NCBI GenBank assembly: GCA_002338565.1
Contig: DDIN01000008.1
Location: 1,849,309 to 1,913,308, forward strand
Length of the DNA: 64,000 bases
From: Hyphomonadaceae bacterium UBA1849
GTDB taxonomy: Bacteria > Pseudomonadota > Alphaproteobacteria > Caulobacterales > Hyphomonadaceae
Direction: 5' to 3'
Part shown: positions 17,801 through 26,000 of the stretch, in pieces
Layout of the letters: every line of letters begins with the position of its first letter
Numbering within the stretch: position 1 is the first letter of the stretch
Notes under the pieces: model-generated
Databases searched by the model: none
The model's input: only the letters and a program-made list of their open reading frames with translations
What the model was told of the DNA's origin: nothing
Program-made: the position numbers and the translations under genes

Positions 17801-18553
17801 ATGTCTGTTACTGAAACACCAGACGTAAGTGGCAAGACAGCGCTCATTACCGGCGCGTCTGGCGGTATTGGCGGTGAAACCGCCCGCCGTCTGGCTAAAG
17901 CCGGCGCGAAGGTTGCGGTCCATTACAATTCGAATGCGGACAGCGCGACGAAGCTTGTCGAAGAGGTTACTGCAGCGGGTGGAACGGCCATCGCGGTCGG
18001 CGGTAATGTCACCGATGAAGCTGCCTGCAAAGCGATTGTTGAGACAACCGTTTCAGAGTTCGGTGGCCTCGATATTCTCGTCAACAATGCTGGTATTTCG
18101 TCCTTTATTCCTTTCGGCGAAATGACCGCTGAGGCGATCGACAAAGAATTCTCCGTCAATGTGAAGAGCGTCATTCTGATGACGCAGGCTGCTGCTCCGC
18201 ATCTGGAAAACGGTGGGCGCGTCGTGAATGTCAGCTCAAACCTCATTCACGCGCCAATCCCGGGCATGACAGCTTACTGCGCGGCCAAATCTGCCGTGGC
18301 GTGCCTCACCCTCGGTTTCGCTAAGGAGCTTGGTGAGAAAGGCATCTCCGTAAACGCAGTATCGCCGGGCGCAACTCATACGCCTATGACGGCCTGGTTG
18401 CCGGACGACATGGTGAAAAGCATCTCGGATGCGACACCGTTATCCCGTCTTTCTATGCCGGACGATATTGCCGACGTGATTGTTTTCCTCGCGTCGCCAG
18501 CTTCGCGCTGGGTGAATGGCCGCTCTGTGGTCGTCGACGGCGGCCTCGTCTGA
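17801..18553 (+). CDS. SDR-family oxidoreductase (FabG-like)
   Basis: A protein of about 250 aa with the full classical SDR set: TGASGGIGGE (about residue 17), NNAGISS (about 89), Ser in VNVSSNL (about 145), YCAAK (about 158) and the C-terminal WVNGRSVVVDGG typical of 3-oxoacyl-ACP reductase-like dehydrogenases. The ATG at 17801 has GGAG 6 bp upstream; ATG at 17789 would overlap that site. It probably interconverts an alcohol and ketone in the same pathway as the first SDR, from which it is diverged. Confidence 0.87.
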   Translation: MSVTETPDVSGKTALITGASGGIGGETARRLAKAGAKVAVHYNSNADSATKLVEEVTAAGGTAIAVGGNVTDEAACKAIVETTVSEFGGLDILVNNAGISSFIPFGEMTAEAIDKEFSVNVKSVILMTQAAAPHLENGGRVVNVSSNLIHAPIPGMTAYCAAKSAVACLTLGFAKELGEKGISVNAVSPGATHTPMTAWLPDDMVKSISDATPLSRLSMPDDIADVIVFLASPASRWVNGRSVVVDGGLV

Positions 18554-18592
18554 TCCTCCCCGAAAAATTATTACTTATAAGGACATATTAGA

Positions 18593-19954
18593 ATGACCGA
18601 CCCGAAAGCTCCTGTAGCTATCTGGCCAGATATTCCAGAACCGCTCATGCCTTACTCCCCTGCGGTAAAGGCGGCGGACTGGATTTTTGTATCCGGCCAA
18701 CTTGCGAGCGACTTCAAGACCGGCATTGCACCGGAAGCTATTCCGGCGAACCCGCATCTGGAAAGCGAGCAGGCTCTTCAGTCTAAATTCGTGATGGAAA
18801 CGCTGAAACGCACGCTGGCAGCAGGCGGCGCGGATATTTCAAAAGACGTTGCGCGCATCTGGCAGTGGCTTCCCTGGGAAACGCCAACCTATGATGACTT
18901 TCTGAACGATAATAGCTGGCCTGACGGTCTGTCTATCACGCCGTATCTTGATACGCGGAACGAGTACATTTTCGAGCCACGGCCCGCCTCTACAGCGGTC
19001 AGCATTCGGGCGCTTCCAGTACGCGACGCGCATATTGAAATCGACATGATCGCGATCACGGATGGCTCCGAGCCTGAGGGCTTCTCTCCCGGCCCGGAAG
19101 TGCCAATGCCACTGGCTGGATATTCTCCAGCTCTTCGTCGCGGCGACTGGATTTTCCTTGCTGGTGAAGTGCCGACTGACTGGGTTGGTGACTATGGCGA
19201 AGCCCGCAATATGGGCCCTGAAAGCGCACTGGCTAAAGACGCGCGTGTGAACCCGCACGTCTGGTACGGCTCTGAAATCGAAGCTCAGACTGAATATACA
19301 CTCTGGAAGCTGCAGAAAATCGCAGAGTCTGCGGGCGGATCTTTGAAGCGCGTCGTGAAGGCTGAAGTCTATATCGGACATCCAAACGACTACGCAGGCA
19401 TGGATAAAGTCTGGAAGAAATGGTTCCCGGACAACCCACCAGCACGTGTCGTGATCCCATATATGGGTCTCGGTACACGCGGCAGTAAAATTGAGATCGC
19501 TCTGACGCTTCTGGCAGATGATTCCGAGCTCGAGATCGAAACAATTCACACGACTGAAGCACCTGAGCCTTTCAGCCATGAGCCACAAGCTGTGAAGGTT
19601 GGAAACTTCCTCTTCCTCAGCCAGCAAATGGCGTGCGACTCCAATGGTGTGCTCGCCGACGGCATGATCCGTCATGAGAACTTCCCTTGGTATGGTCTGC
19701 CGGGCAAGAACCAGATGGCGTACATGATGGAGAACATCGCTGCGATCTGTGAAGCTGGTGGGACCAAGGTGGAGAACATTGTTCGCCGCGCTTGTTTCCA
19801 CGATGAGGGCGACCATTTCGCTGATTCCATTGAAGAATGGGCGAAATACTTCCCGGGCGTGAAGCCAGCCTCCACTACGATGAAGATCGGTGGTCCGCTG
19901 GTGGTCAAAGGTGCGAACACCATGCTCGACCTAATCGCTTACGTGCCTGACTAA
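18593..19954 (+). CDS. Three tandem RidA (YjgF/YER057c/UK114) domains in one protein
   Basis: A 453-aa protein made of three RidA-like domains, roughly residues 10-160, 165-310 and 318-453. Each opens with an SPA or EPQAV strand, then DWIFVSGQ / DWIFLAGE / NFLFLSQQ, and ends near PAS/PAR plus a final beta strand. Single-domain RidA forms trimers that deaminate enamine/imine intermediates using the Arg of PAR. Here only the middle domain keeps that Arg (PARVVI); domains one and three read PAST. This looks like a covalently linked pseudo-trimer with one canonical Arg. It follows an amidohydrolase and SDRs, so handling of a reactive nitrogen intermediate is plausible. Confidence 0.82.
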   Translation: MTDPKAPVAIWPDIPEPLMPYSPAVKAADWIFVSGQLASDFKTGIAPEAIPANPHLESEQALQSKFVMETLKRTLAAGGADISKDVARIWQWLPWETPTYDDFLNDNSWPDGLSITPYLDTRNEYIFEPRPASTAVSIRALPVRDAHIEIDMIAITDGSEPEGFSPGPEVPMPLAGYSPALRRGDWIFLAGEVPTDWVGDYGEARNMGPESALAKDARVNPHVWYGSEIEAQTEYTLWKLQKIAESAGGSLKRVVKAEVYIGHPNDYAGMDKVWKKWFPDNPPARVVIPYMGLGTRGSKIEIALTLLADDSELEIETIHTTEAPEPFSHEPQAVKVGNFLFLSQQMACDSNGVLADGMIRHENFPWYGLPGKNQMAYMMENIAAICEAGGTKVENIVRRACFHDEGDHFADSIEEWAKYFPGVKPASTTMKIGGPLVVKGANTMLDLIAYVPD

Positions 19955-19957
19955 GCC

Positions 19958-21040
19958 ATGTCAGAGCTTGGTCTGATTTTCAAAGCCAGTACCTGTGACC
20001 GGTGCGACAACTATCGCGTAGGCGGCGCAATCGTTGATTACGACGCCATGACGAGCAAATGGCGCATGTGGTATTACTGCCGGGACAAAGGCTTTGATGG
20101 TCCGCCCACGCTCGGGACAGGATATATCGCTCACGCCATTTCTGATGATGGCGTGAGTTGGACACGGGTTGATGGCAGCGACGCACTGGGATCAGTCCTC
20201 GCGCCCAATCCGGATACGTCAGCATTCGATAGCGTTCATGTCGGTCTGACCGACATCACACGTGGCGCTGGTGAGTGGCTGATGTGGTATTTCGGTGGCG
20301 ACGGTCAGCCTCGAAAAACCGAAGCTGCGTTTCTGGGAGACGCGGTGGTCGGCCTCGGAATGCGGCCGGGTGTTGCGCGCAGTAGAGACGGTGTACACTG
20401 GGAACGTATTGCCGGACTGATGCCGAATGGCGCGCTTTTCGATTATTCCGAAACCGATATGTATGCGGCCTGGCCAAATGTCGTTTTCGATGGTCGCCGT
20501 TACATCATGCAGTATACGGCACCGAAGCTCGACCTCAGCTTTTTCTACACCCGCACAGCCATTTCAGAGGACGGTCTGAACTGGACAAAAGTTGATGACC
20601 TTTGCTGGGCGGATGGCGTACGGCCATATGATGAGGGCGGCATTGTCACCCGCCAGATTTTGCTGAACCCGATTCCGGGTGGCCGCCGTTTCCTTATGGT
20701 CTACACGGCAACTGACAAACAGCACGGGCGAACGGTCGCTGCTGCCGAATCTGATGACGGCCTGATCTGGAACCATCTTTATGACGAGCCGATTTTCCAG
20801 GTGGGAGAGGCGGGCGCCTGGGATGCCGGCGGCGTCGCTGCCAACCGATTAGTCGCGGCAGGCGACACACTTTATTTCTATTATTACGGGTTCCAATCCC
20901 TTGGCGCAGATGATGCTGCGCGCGGGATTGGTCTTGCGACCTGTCAGGTCGGCGACCTGCGTAAGCTGAAGCGCTATGCAGGTGTGGAGCCGACCACACA
21001 ATCCGAACATTTTACCAAAACTCAATCGAGGAGAGCCTGA
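19958..21040 (+). CDS. Five-bladed beta-propeller protein, glycoside-hydrolase-like
   Basis: A 360-aa protein without signal peptide. Four Asp-box-like repeats are visible: SDDGVSWTRV (about residue 66), SRDGVHWERI (about 145), SEDGLNWTKV (about 205) and SDDGLIWNHL (about 268), each closing a propeller blade. The fold is shared by GH32/43/62/130-type and sialidase-like enzymes; acidic candidates exist (for example in ETDMYAAWP) but no family can be fixed. It starts 4 bp after the RidA protein and ends 4 bp before a symporter gene, so it belongs to the same operon, and it would act in the cytoplasm on a glycoside or glycoside-like conjugate. Confidence 0.7.
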   Translation: MSELGLIFKASTCDRCDNYRVGGAIVDYDAMTSKWRMWYYCRDKGFDGPPTLGTGYIAHAISDDGVSWTRVDGSDALGSVLAPNPDTSAFDSVHVGLTDITRGAGEWLMWYFGGDGQPRKTEAAFLGDAVVGLGMRPGVARSRDGVHWERIAGLMPNGALFDYSETDMYAAWPNVVFDGRRYIMQYTAPKLDLSFFYTRTAISEDGLNWTKVDDLCWADGVRPYDEGGIVTRQILLNPIPGGRRFLMVYTATDKQHGRTVAAAESDDGLIWNHLYDEPIFQVGEAGAWDAGGVAANRLVAAGDTLYFYYYGFQSLGADDAARGIGLATCQVGDLRKLKRYAGVEPTTQSEHFTKTQSRRA

Positions 21041-21043
21041 CCA

Positions 21044-22483
21044 GTGTCGAGTTCAGATAATCCGGCTTTAGAAGCCGAAGAGGACCGTCTCAGTACGGGG
21101 ATCAAAGTCAGTTGGGGGATTGGTGCACTAGGCACGGCAATTCTGATGAACTCAGTCAGTGCGCTGATCGTTTATTATCTCGCGCGTGTTGTTGGCATGG
21201 AAAGCTGGATTGCTGGCTTGCTTCTGTCCTTGGGCCGCATCCTTGATGCCGGTACTGACCCGTTCATGGGGTATATCAGTGACAAAACACCCAATAAATG
21301 GGGCGGGCGGCGACGTCCATACCTGTTGATTGGTGCAGTTTTGTCCGCGATTTCCATTCTGCTTATTTTCAACGTTCCTTTCCGTGGAAGCGGTGTTGAA
21401 ACAATTATCTATGTTCTGTTCACACTGATCTTCTTCGGCCTTGGCTATACGATTTTCAACGTGCCTTTTATCGCTATGCCGGCGGAAATGACGTCGAACT
21501 ATCATGAGCGATCTTCCATCCATAGCTGGCGCGTTATTTTTGCGGGTATGGGTATGGCGATCGCTTTTGCGGGCTCGGGTGTTCTTCTGGACTGGCTCGC
21601 AGATGGCCGTACGGATGCAAACGGTGTTCAGCTCAACACGTCTGGCGACTATGCCATTCTGTCTCTGGTCTTCGGGGTGCTGATCCTCGTCAGCATGGTG
21701 ATTGCGTGGAACGGTACACGCAAGGCGAAGATGACGACAAACACGAGCAAGCCTGTTCCCGGCAAGGAGCAGATGAAGTCCTTCTTCAGCAATAAATCCT
21801 TCCTGACCATCATCGGCGTCAAAGCATCTCAGCTGATCGCTGTTTATGCCAGCCAGACGGCTCAGTTCTTTATGGTTGTTGAAGTGCTGAAACGTACCAG
21901 TGACCAGATGGCGCTGATCTCGCTTCCAATGGTTGCGGTATCCATCCTGTCTGCGCCTCTGCTGGTCCGTTTCTCCCGAAAGTTCGGCAAGCGTTGGGGT
22001 TATATCCTCTCTGCTCTGTTTACCTGCGCGTCTTACCTCTCGTGGATTGTCTCCGATCCGAACGAGCCGGGCTATATGCTCGCGATCCGTGGTATGATTT
22101 TGGGTGTCGGCTTTGCGGGTAACGTGATGTTCGCCATGTCCATGATTACCGATGCCATCGAGCTGGATTCTATCCGCACTGGTATGAACCGCGAGGGTAT
22201 GTATACGGCGGCATTCAGCTTCATTGAGAAGTCTGCAGGTGCGATGGGCCCGGCTCTTGTCGGCGCAGCGCTCAGCTTTGCCGGTTTCGACAGCAGCGCG
22301 GAAGTCAATATCGACAACTATGAGGCGGTGCGTCAGGCAACGCTGTTCGGCGTTGCCTATATCCCTGCCTTCTTTGCTTTGGTCTCGGTAGGCATTCTTA
22401 GTTTCTACAAACTGGATGAGAAGGCGCTGGCTGAGGCTCGGGCGGAGAAAGCGCTGAGAGACGCAGCGGAAGCCGAAGCTTAA
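21044..22483 (+). CDS. GPH-family (MelB-like) sodium/proton symporter
   Basis: A 479-aa protein with 12 hydrophobic segments. The helix-2/loop signature GRILDAGTDPFMGYISDKTPNKWGGRRRPYLL (about residues 60-95, shown in part) contains the Asp that coordinates the coupling ion in MelB-type carriers. GTG start at 21044, after GAGGAG. The family imports glycosides and related polar molecules, which fits the preceding propeller glycosidase-like gene. A second GPH carrier faces it across a shared terminator region. Confidence 0.87.
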   Translation: MSSSDNPALEAEEDRLSTGIKVSWGIGALGTAILMNSVSALIVYYLARVVGMESWIAGLLLSLGRILDAGTDPFMGYISDKTPNKWGGRRRPYLLIGAVLSAISILLIFNVPFRGSGVETIIYVLFTLIFFGLGYTIFNVPFIAMPAEMTSNYHERSSIHSWRVIFAGMGMAIAFAGSGVLLDWLADGRTDANGVQLNTSGDYAILSLVFGVLILVSMVIAWNGTRKAKMTTNTSKPVPGKEQMKSFFSNKSFLTIIGVKASQLIAVYASQTAQFFMVVEVLKRTSDQMALISLPMVAVSILSAPLLVRFSRKFGKRWGYILSALFTCASYLSWIVSDPNEPGYMLAIRGMILGVGFAGNVMFAMSMITDAIELDSIRTGMNREGMYTAAFSFIEKSAGAMGPALVGAALSFAGFDSSAEVNIDNYEAVRQATLFGVAYIPAFFALVSVGILSFYKLDEKALAEARAEKALRDAAEAEA

Positions 22484-22509
22484 ACGGCTAATCCACTGCC
22501 GCATCAAAG

Positions 22510-22542
22510 AGCGTGTCGCATTCTGTGTGGCACGCTTTTTCT
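22510..22542 (+). terminator. Rho-independent terminator of the plus-strand catabolic run
   Basis: An 8-bp stem with one G-U pair (22510-22517 with 22529-22536) runs into TTTTTCTTT, 27 bp after the symporter stop. Confidence 0.75.
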
Positions 22543-22690
22543 TTATCTGTTGGTCGGAACTGCTGGGTGCGCCCTTTCGTTCACGCTTTCGGCTGCCTCA
22601 TTGAGGCGGGGCTGTAGGCGGCTGGACGAGTTCGCGGCCTAAAGGGAGAAGGCAAGCTGGCGTGGAGATGATTGTCTGGGGGCTCGAGGC

Positions 22691-22726
22691 AATGAAAAAG
22701 CGGCAGTGAGAGACCCACTGCCGCTT
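22691..22726 (-). terminator. Rho-independent terminator of the minus-strand GPH symporter gene
   Basis: A perfect 11-bp stem (22698-22708 with 22716-22726) and 7-nt loop leads, on the minus strand, into TTTTCATT. Together with the plus terminator at 22510 it separates the two convergent symporter genes. Confidence 0.8.
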
Positions 22727-22755
22727 CGAGGTGTTTTACCATTATCGCTTTGGGC

Positions 22756-24132
22756 TTATTTCTGACCCGGTATCCGGATGAAGTAGATAAGCACCGCACA
22801 AATACAGGCCACTGAGATCGGAAAGACGGCAATCAGCGTGTAGAGAGAGTTCACAACCGACTCAGGCTGTTGAACCGGTGCACCGCCCGTACCTTTGATG
22901 TAACCTGTGAGCCCAAGCACGAGGCCCGTGAGGGTGGTGCCCATTGCGAAGGCGAACTTCTCAACCAACGTGTAGATCGCAGATAAAAGGCCCTCCCGGC
23001 GCATGCCCGTGAGCTTGAAGTCATATGCCATAACATCTGGTAGAAGGGATTGTCCGACCATCAGGCCGCCGCCGCCAATAATGCCTGCTGCGAGACCACG
23101 TGCCAGCACGTAGATGTACGGGTCACCAGGGCTGGCAAGTGCCCATGTCAGTGCGACCAGTGCGCTCAAAATGGTCGTGGTGATAAAGAGCCAGCGCTTG
23201 CCGAGCTTTCTCGCAATCATCAGCCATACAGGCTGGGAACACATCATGCCGAGATAGAAGAGCAGGAAGTAATAGCCGAGCTGCGCGCTATCGAGCGACA
23301 GAACCTGGAAAAACAAGAATGGCATGACCGCCTGCGTCACCGCCATTGTCATTAGCGAGATCAGCTTCACAGCGACCAGCAGCATGAAGGGTTTGTTCAG
23401 CCATGCCGACTGGACCATCTTGAAAATGTTCAGATCGTACGGGCTGTCCTGATAGTGGAACGGCGCATTACGTGTCGCGAAGAAAGCTGTGAGCCCTCCA
23501 ATGATCGCGAGCGATGCCAGCATGCTGCTGTAGATAGAGTAGCCGGTCGAGCTGTTATTGAACATTTGGAGGACGACAGGGCCAACAAAGGTTGCGATGA
23601 GGCTGGCAATGGATACCGCCAGAACCCTGAATGATATCAGGCGGGAGCGCTCATTGGCACTTGTTGTCATTTCGGCCGGCATGGCCATGTACGGCACACC
23701 GAACAGACCATAAGCGGTCGCATAGAGGATCAGCGCACCGCCCGCATAGATAACGGCAAGATTGCCGGTCAGTCCTGATGGGACGTTGAACAGCAGAATG
23801 GCGGATAAGGCGAGCAGGAAACAGCCATAAAGGACAAATGGGCGACGACGGCCCATCTTGCTTTTGCTGCGATCGCTGATCGCGCCAATAACTGGATCGG
23901 TAAAGGCGTCATACAGTTTGGACAAAGCCATCAATCCGCCAGCAACGGCGGCGCCGATCCCTACGAAATCCACCAGATATTGAAGCAGAAGAATGTTGAC
24001 GGCGTTGTACATGGCGGCAACGCCAAGTGTGCCCATGCCCCAACCAAATGCTGTCCAAAGGGGCAGACGGTCCGTGGGGGGCGTAGATGGGGCGTCAGCC
24101 ATCGGGGTGTTCCCGGTTACTGCGTCGGTCAT
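22756..24132 (-). CDS. GPH-family (MelB-like) symporter, second copy of the family
   Basis: A 458-aa, 12-helix carrier with the same helix-2 signature as its convergent neighbour (SKLYDAFTDPVIGAISDRSK, then MGRRRPFVL). Similarity between the two is family-level rather than that of a recent duplicate. GGAGAG precedes the ATG at 24132. A glycoside, glucuronide or other polar catabolic substrate is likely. It is transcribed alone, away from the methyltransferase pair that lies behind it on the same strand. Confidence 0.86.
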   Translation of the reverse strand: MTDAVTGNTPMADAPSTPPTDRLPLWTAFGWGMGTLGVAAMYNAVNILLLQYLVDFVGIGAAVAGGLMALSKLYDAFTDPVIGAISDRSKSKMGRRRPFVLYGCFLLALSAILLFNVPSGLTGNLAVIYAGGALILYATAYGLFGVPYMAMPAEMTTSANERSRLISFRVLAVSIASLIATFVGPVVLQMFNNSSTGYSIYSSMLASLAIIGGLTAFFATRNAPFHYQDSPYDLNIFKMVQSAWLNKPFMLLVAVKLISLMTMAVTQAVMPFLFFQVLSLDSAQLGYYFLLFYLGMMCSQPVWLMIARKLGKRWLFITTTILSALVALTWALASPGDPYIYVLARGLAAGIIGGGGLMVGQSLLPDVMAYDFKLTGMRREGLLSAIYTLVEKFAFAMGTTLTGLVLGLTGYIKGTGGAPVQQPESVVNSLYTLIAVFPISVACICAVLIYFIRIPGQK

Positions 24133-24196
24133 CGGTCTCTCCGAGAATAATTTTGTGAGGAGGCGCGCTACTCATTTTTTGAAGCGCGAATACAAG

Positions 24197-24222
24197 AAAG
24201 CCGGTGACGTGCCACCGGCTTT
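24197..24222 (-). terminator. Stem-loop terminator after the methyltransferase pair
   Basis: A perfect 10-bp GC-rich stem (24197-24206 with 24213-24222) lies 12 bp beyond the small gene's stop on the minus strand. The following U run is short and interrupted, so termination strength is uncertain. Confidence 0.6.
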
Positions 24223-24234
24223 CGAAAGGTCTAA

Positions 24235-24546
24235 TCAGTCGGCGAAGACCGGGCTTTCTTTGATGCCCGCGCGTTCGAGGATTTCCTGAACCGACCGCTT
24301 CTCTCCAGCGATGGGTGCACTGAGAACCAGAGTGGCGAACTTATCGCGTTCTGCTTCGATTTTCGCAGCGAGTTCTTCTGGAATTTCCATGTTCTCCAGC
24401 TCGTCCGGTGCCAGCGCACCGCGCTGTTCCAGAATGTGCTCGAGCAGCATTGTGCGATCTTTCAGGATCCAGACTTCAGACAGAAGCGCCATCACTATGC
24501 GCCCGAGATCTGTGACGCTTTTTTCGTCGAGATATTGATAAGCCAT
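24235..24546 (-). CDS. Small conserved-looking partner of the methyltransferase, function unknown
   Basis: A 103-aa helical, acidic protein (MAYQYLDEKSVTDLGRIVMA at its start) with no signal, membrane segment or recognised domain. The helix around DRTMLLEHILEQRG and a C-terminal VQEILERAGI suggest an alpha-helical bundle. The ATG at 24546 overlaps the methyltransferase stop (TAATG), so it is translated with it and may be a regulatory or accessory subunit of that enzyme. The paralogous methyltransferase at 34566 has no such partner beside it. Confidence 0.7.
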   Translation of the reverse strand: MAYQYLDEKSVTDLGRIVMALLSEVWILKDRTMLLEHILEQRGALAPDELENMEIPEELAAKIEAERDKFATLVLSAPIAGEKRSVQEILERAGIKESPVFAD

Positions 24547-25724
24547 TACGCGGCCACTCCTTGTTCTGTAGTTTCCGCAGGCTTGCGGGCGCGGGTGATC
24601 CATGGGTAGCCATCCTGGCCGATGGAGTAAGCTTCAACGGCTTCAAAGCCAGCTTCTTCCATCATCTCTTCCAGGCTGGATTCCAGGATCGTGCTGAAGA
24701 ATGGTTCGGCGCGGTGATCTGTGTCCCAGTCGAGAATGACTGAGTGGAACAGGCTGACCGCGCGGAATGGAGGCGGGTCGGACAGAACAATGTCTGCGCC
24801 CGGCTTCATGATCCGGAACATTTCTTTGAAAAGCTCTTTGTTGGCCTTTGGCGGCATCTCGTGGTGCAAAGCGTAGGTGATCACGCCATCTACGCTGTTG
24901 TCCGGTTCACTCGTCTGCGTGGAGTCCTCATGCTTGAGGTGCACAGGGAAGTTCATCTTGTTTGCCAGCATATAGCCATTCTTGAGAAGAAGCGGTGACA
25001 GATCAGAACCGTAAAGCTCTGCCCCCGGGAACACTTTGTTGATTGCGCCCAGCGTGGAAACGCCGCCGCATCCGGGCTCATAAATCCGCTCATAGCTCTT
25101 TTTCGGGAACTGGCGGATCGCTGACATGCGTTGTTCGATGATGTCATCGCCATACCCGACAGCCGCATAGCCGCCGAATTTGAAGATGAGCGGGCCGAGG
25201 CCGAAAGCGAACAGTGGGCCGTAAAGGTCGTAACCATCCCAGCCGCCTGGTTCCAGGTGCCAGTCGACATCTGTCCAGTACTTCGGAGCAGGTGGCTCGG
25301 CAGCCATTGTAAGCTCGGAACCTTCTACAGGCTCGACTTTTTCGGTCACGAACTTTTCGAACTGTTCGCGGCGCTCTTCAATCGCAGGGATGCCGCGGTT
25401 GAAATTCTCTTCTGCGACGTAGCGCTGGAGGAAGCGTTCCATACGGTAATTCGGATCAGACTCGCAGATTTCACGTGCGCGGGCGATACGCTGGCGCAGG
25501 GCTTTCTTATCCGGATTTTTGTCTGCTTCGTGCTCCGCTGAGAGCGCTTTAGCTTCCTCGTTTTCAGCGAAGGTGTCCGCCGCTACTTTACGAAGACTAC
25601 CCGCTGAATAGCGCTGAATAGAGCCGAGGATCTGAAGACCAGAGCGGCCACGTTGCGTGAGTGAGAAGTCAGGGACCGATCCTCCACCGTCGCCTTTGCG
25701 TTCCAGTTTCGTCATGAAAGTCAT
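24546..25724 (-). CDS. SAM-dependent class I methyltransferase with long N-terminal domain (copy A)
   Basis: A 392-aa protein. The C-terminal half is a Rossmann methyltransferase: motif I IYEPGCGGVSTLGAI (about residue 190), acidic motif II (LYGSDLSP) and motif IV/post-motif region DGVITYALHHEMPP. The N-terminal 150 aa are charged and helical and contain the stretch RYVAEENFNRGIPAIEERRE, shared almost unchanged with the protein at 34566. Substrate unknown; the catabolic setting suggests O-methylation of a phenolic or carboxylic intermediate, but this is inference. Start at 25724 follows AGAGGTG. Confidence 0.85.
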   Translation of the reverse strand: MTFMTKLERKGDGGGSVPDFSLTQRGRSGLQILGSIQRYSAGSLRKVAADTFAENEEAKALSAEHEADKNPDKKALRQRIARAREICESDPNYRMERFLQRYVAEENFNRGIPAIEERREQFEKFVTEKVEPVEGSELTMAAEPPAPKYWTDVDWHLEPGGWDGYDLYGPLFAFGLGPLIFKFGGYAAVGYGDDIIEQRMSAIRQFPKKSYERIYEPGCGGVSTLGAINKVFPGAELYGSDLSPLLLKNGYMLANKMNFPVHLKHEDSTQTSEPDNSVDGVITYALHHEMPPKANKELFKEMFRIMKPGADIVLSDPPPFRAVSLFHSVILDWDTDHRAEPFFSTILESSLEEMMEEAGFEAVEAYSIGQDGYPWITRARKPAETTEQGVAA

Positions 25725-26000
25725 GCTGTCACCTCTTATTGTTCGGACGTTTGCTTGTGCGCGCCTGTTTTATAGTTGCCGATGATAGGCAGCGTGGTCG
25801 CGCGGCTTCCACACAAAGAGATAGAAAAATCGTATAGTGAGAATCTATGAGATGGAGGCCGTAAACACGGGGCCGCATAGCCTGAAACCTGAGTAAAACA
25901 GGCAGTTTTATTCGAGTGGTGAAGAAATCCGGCAAACCACTGGTGTGGAGATGAAATCCCTCAGAGCGTCTGTGTTCCAATAGACTGTCGAGGCGTTCCC

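Noticed and set aside
18839..19816. A 325-codon minus-strand frame opposite the triple RidA gene
   Set aside because: Composition is Cys/His/Trp-rich and without domain features; the plus-strand product has three clear RidA domains.
21152..22507. A long open frame (451 codons) on the minus strand opposite the GPH symporter gene
   Set aside because: It is a shadow of the symporter: His/Gln/Arg-rich with no protein-like motifs, while the plus strand shows a complete MelB-type carrier with correct start and operon spacing.
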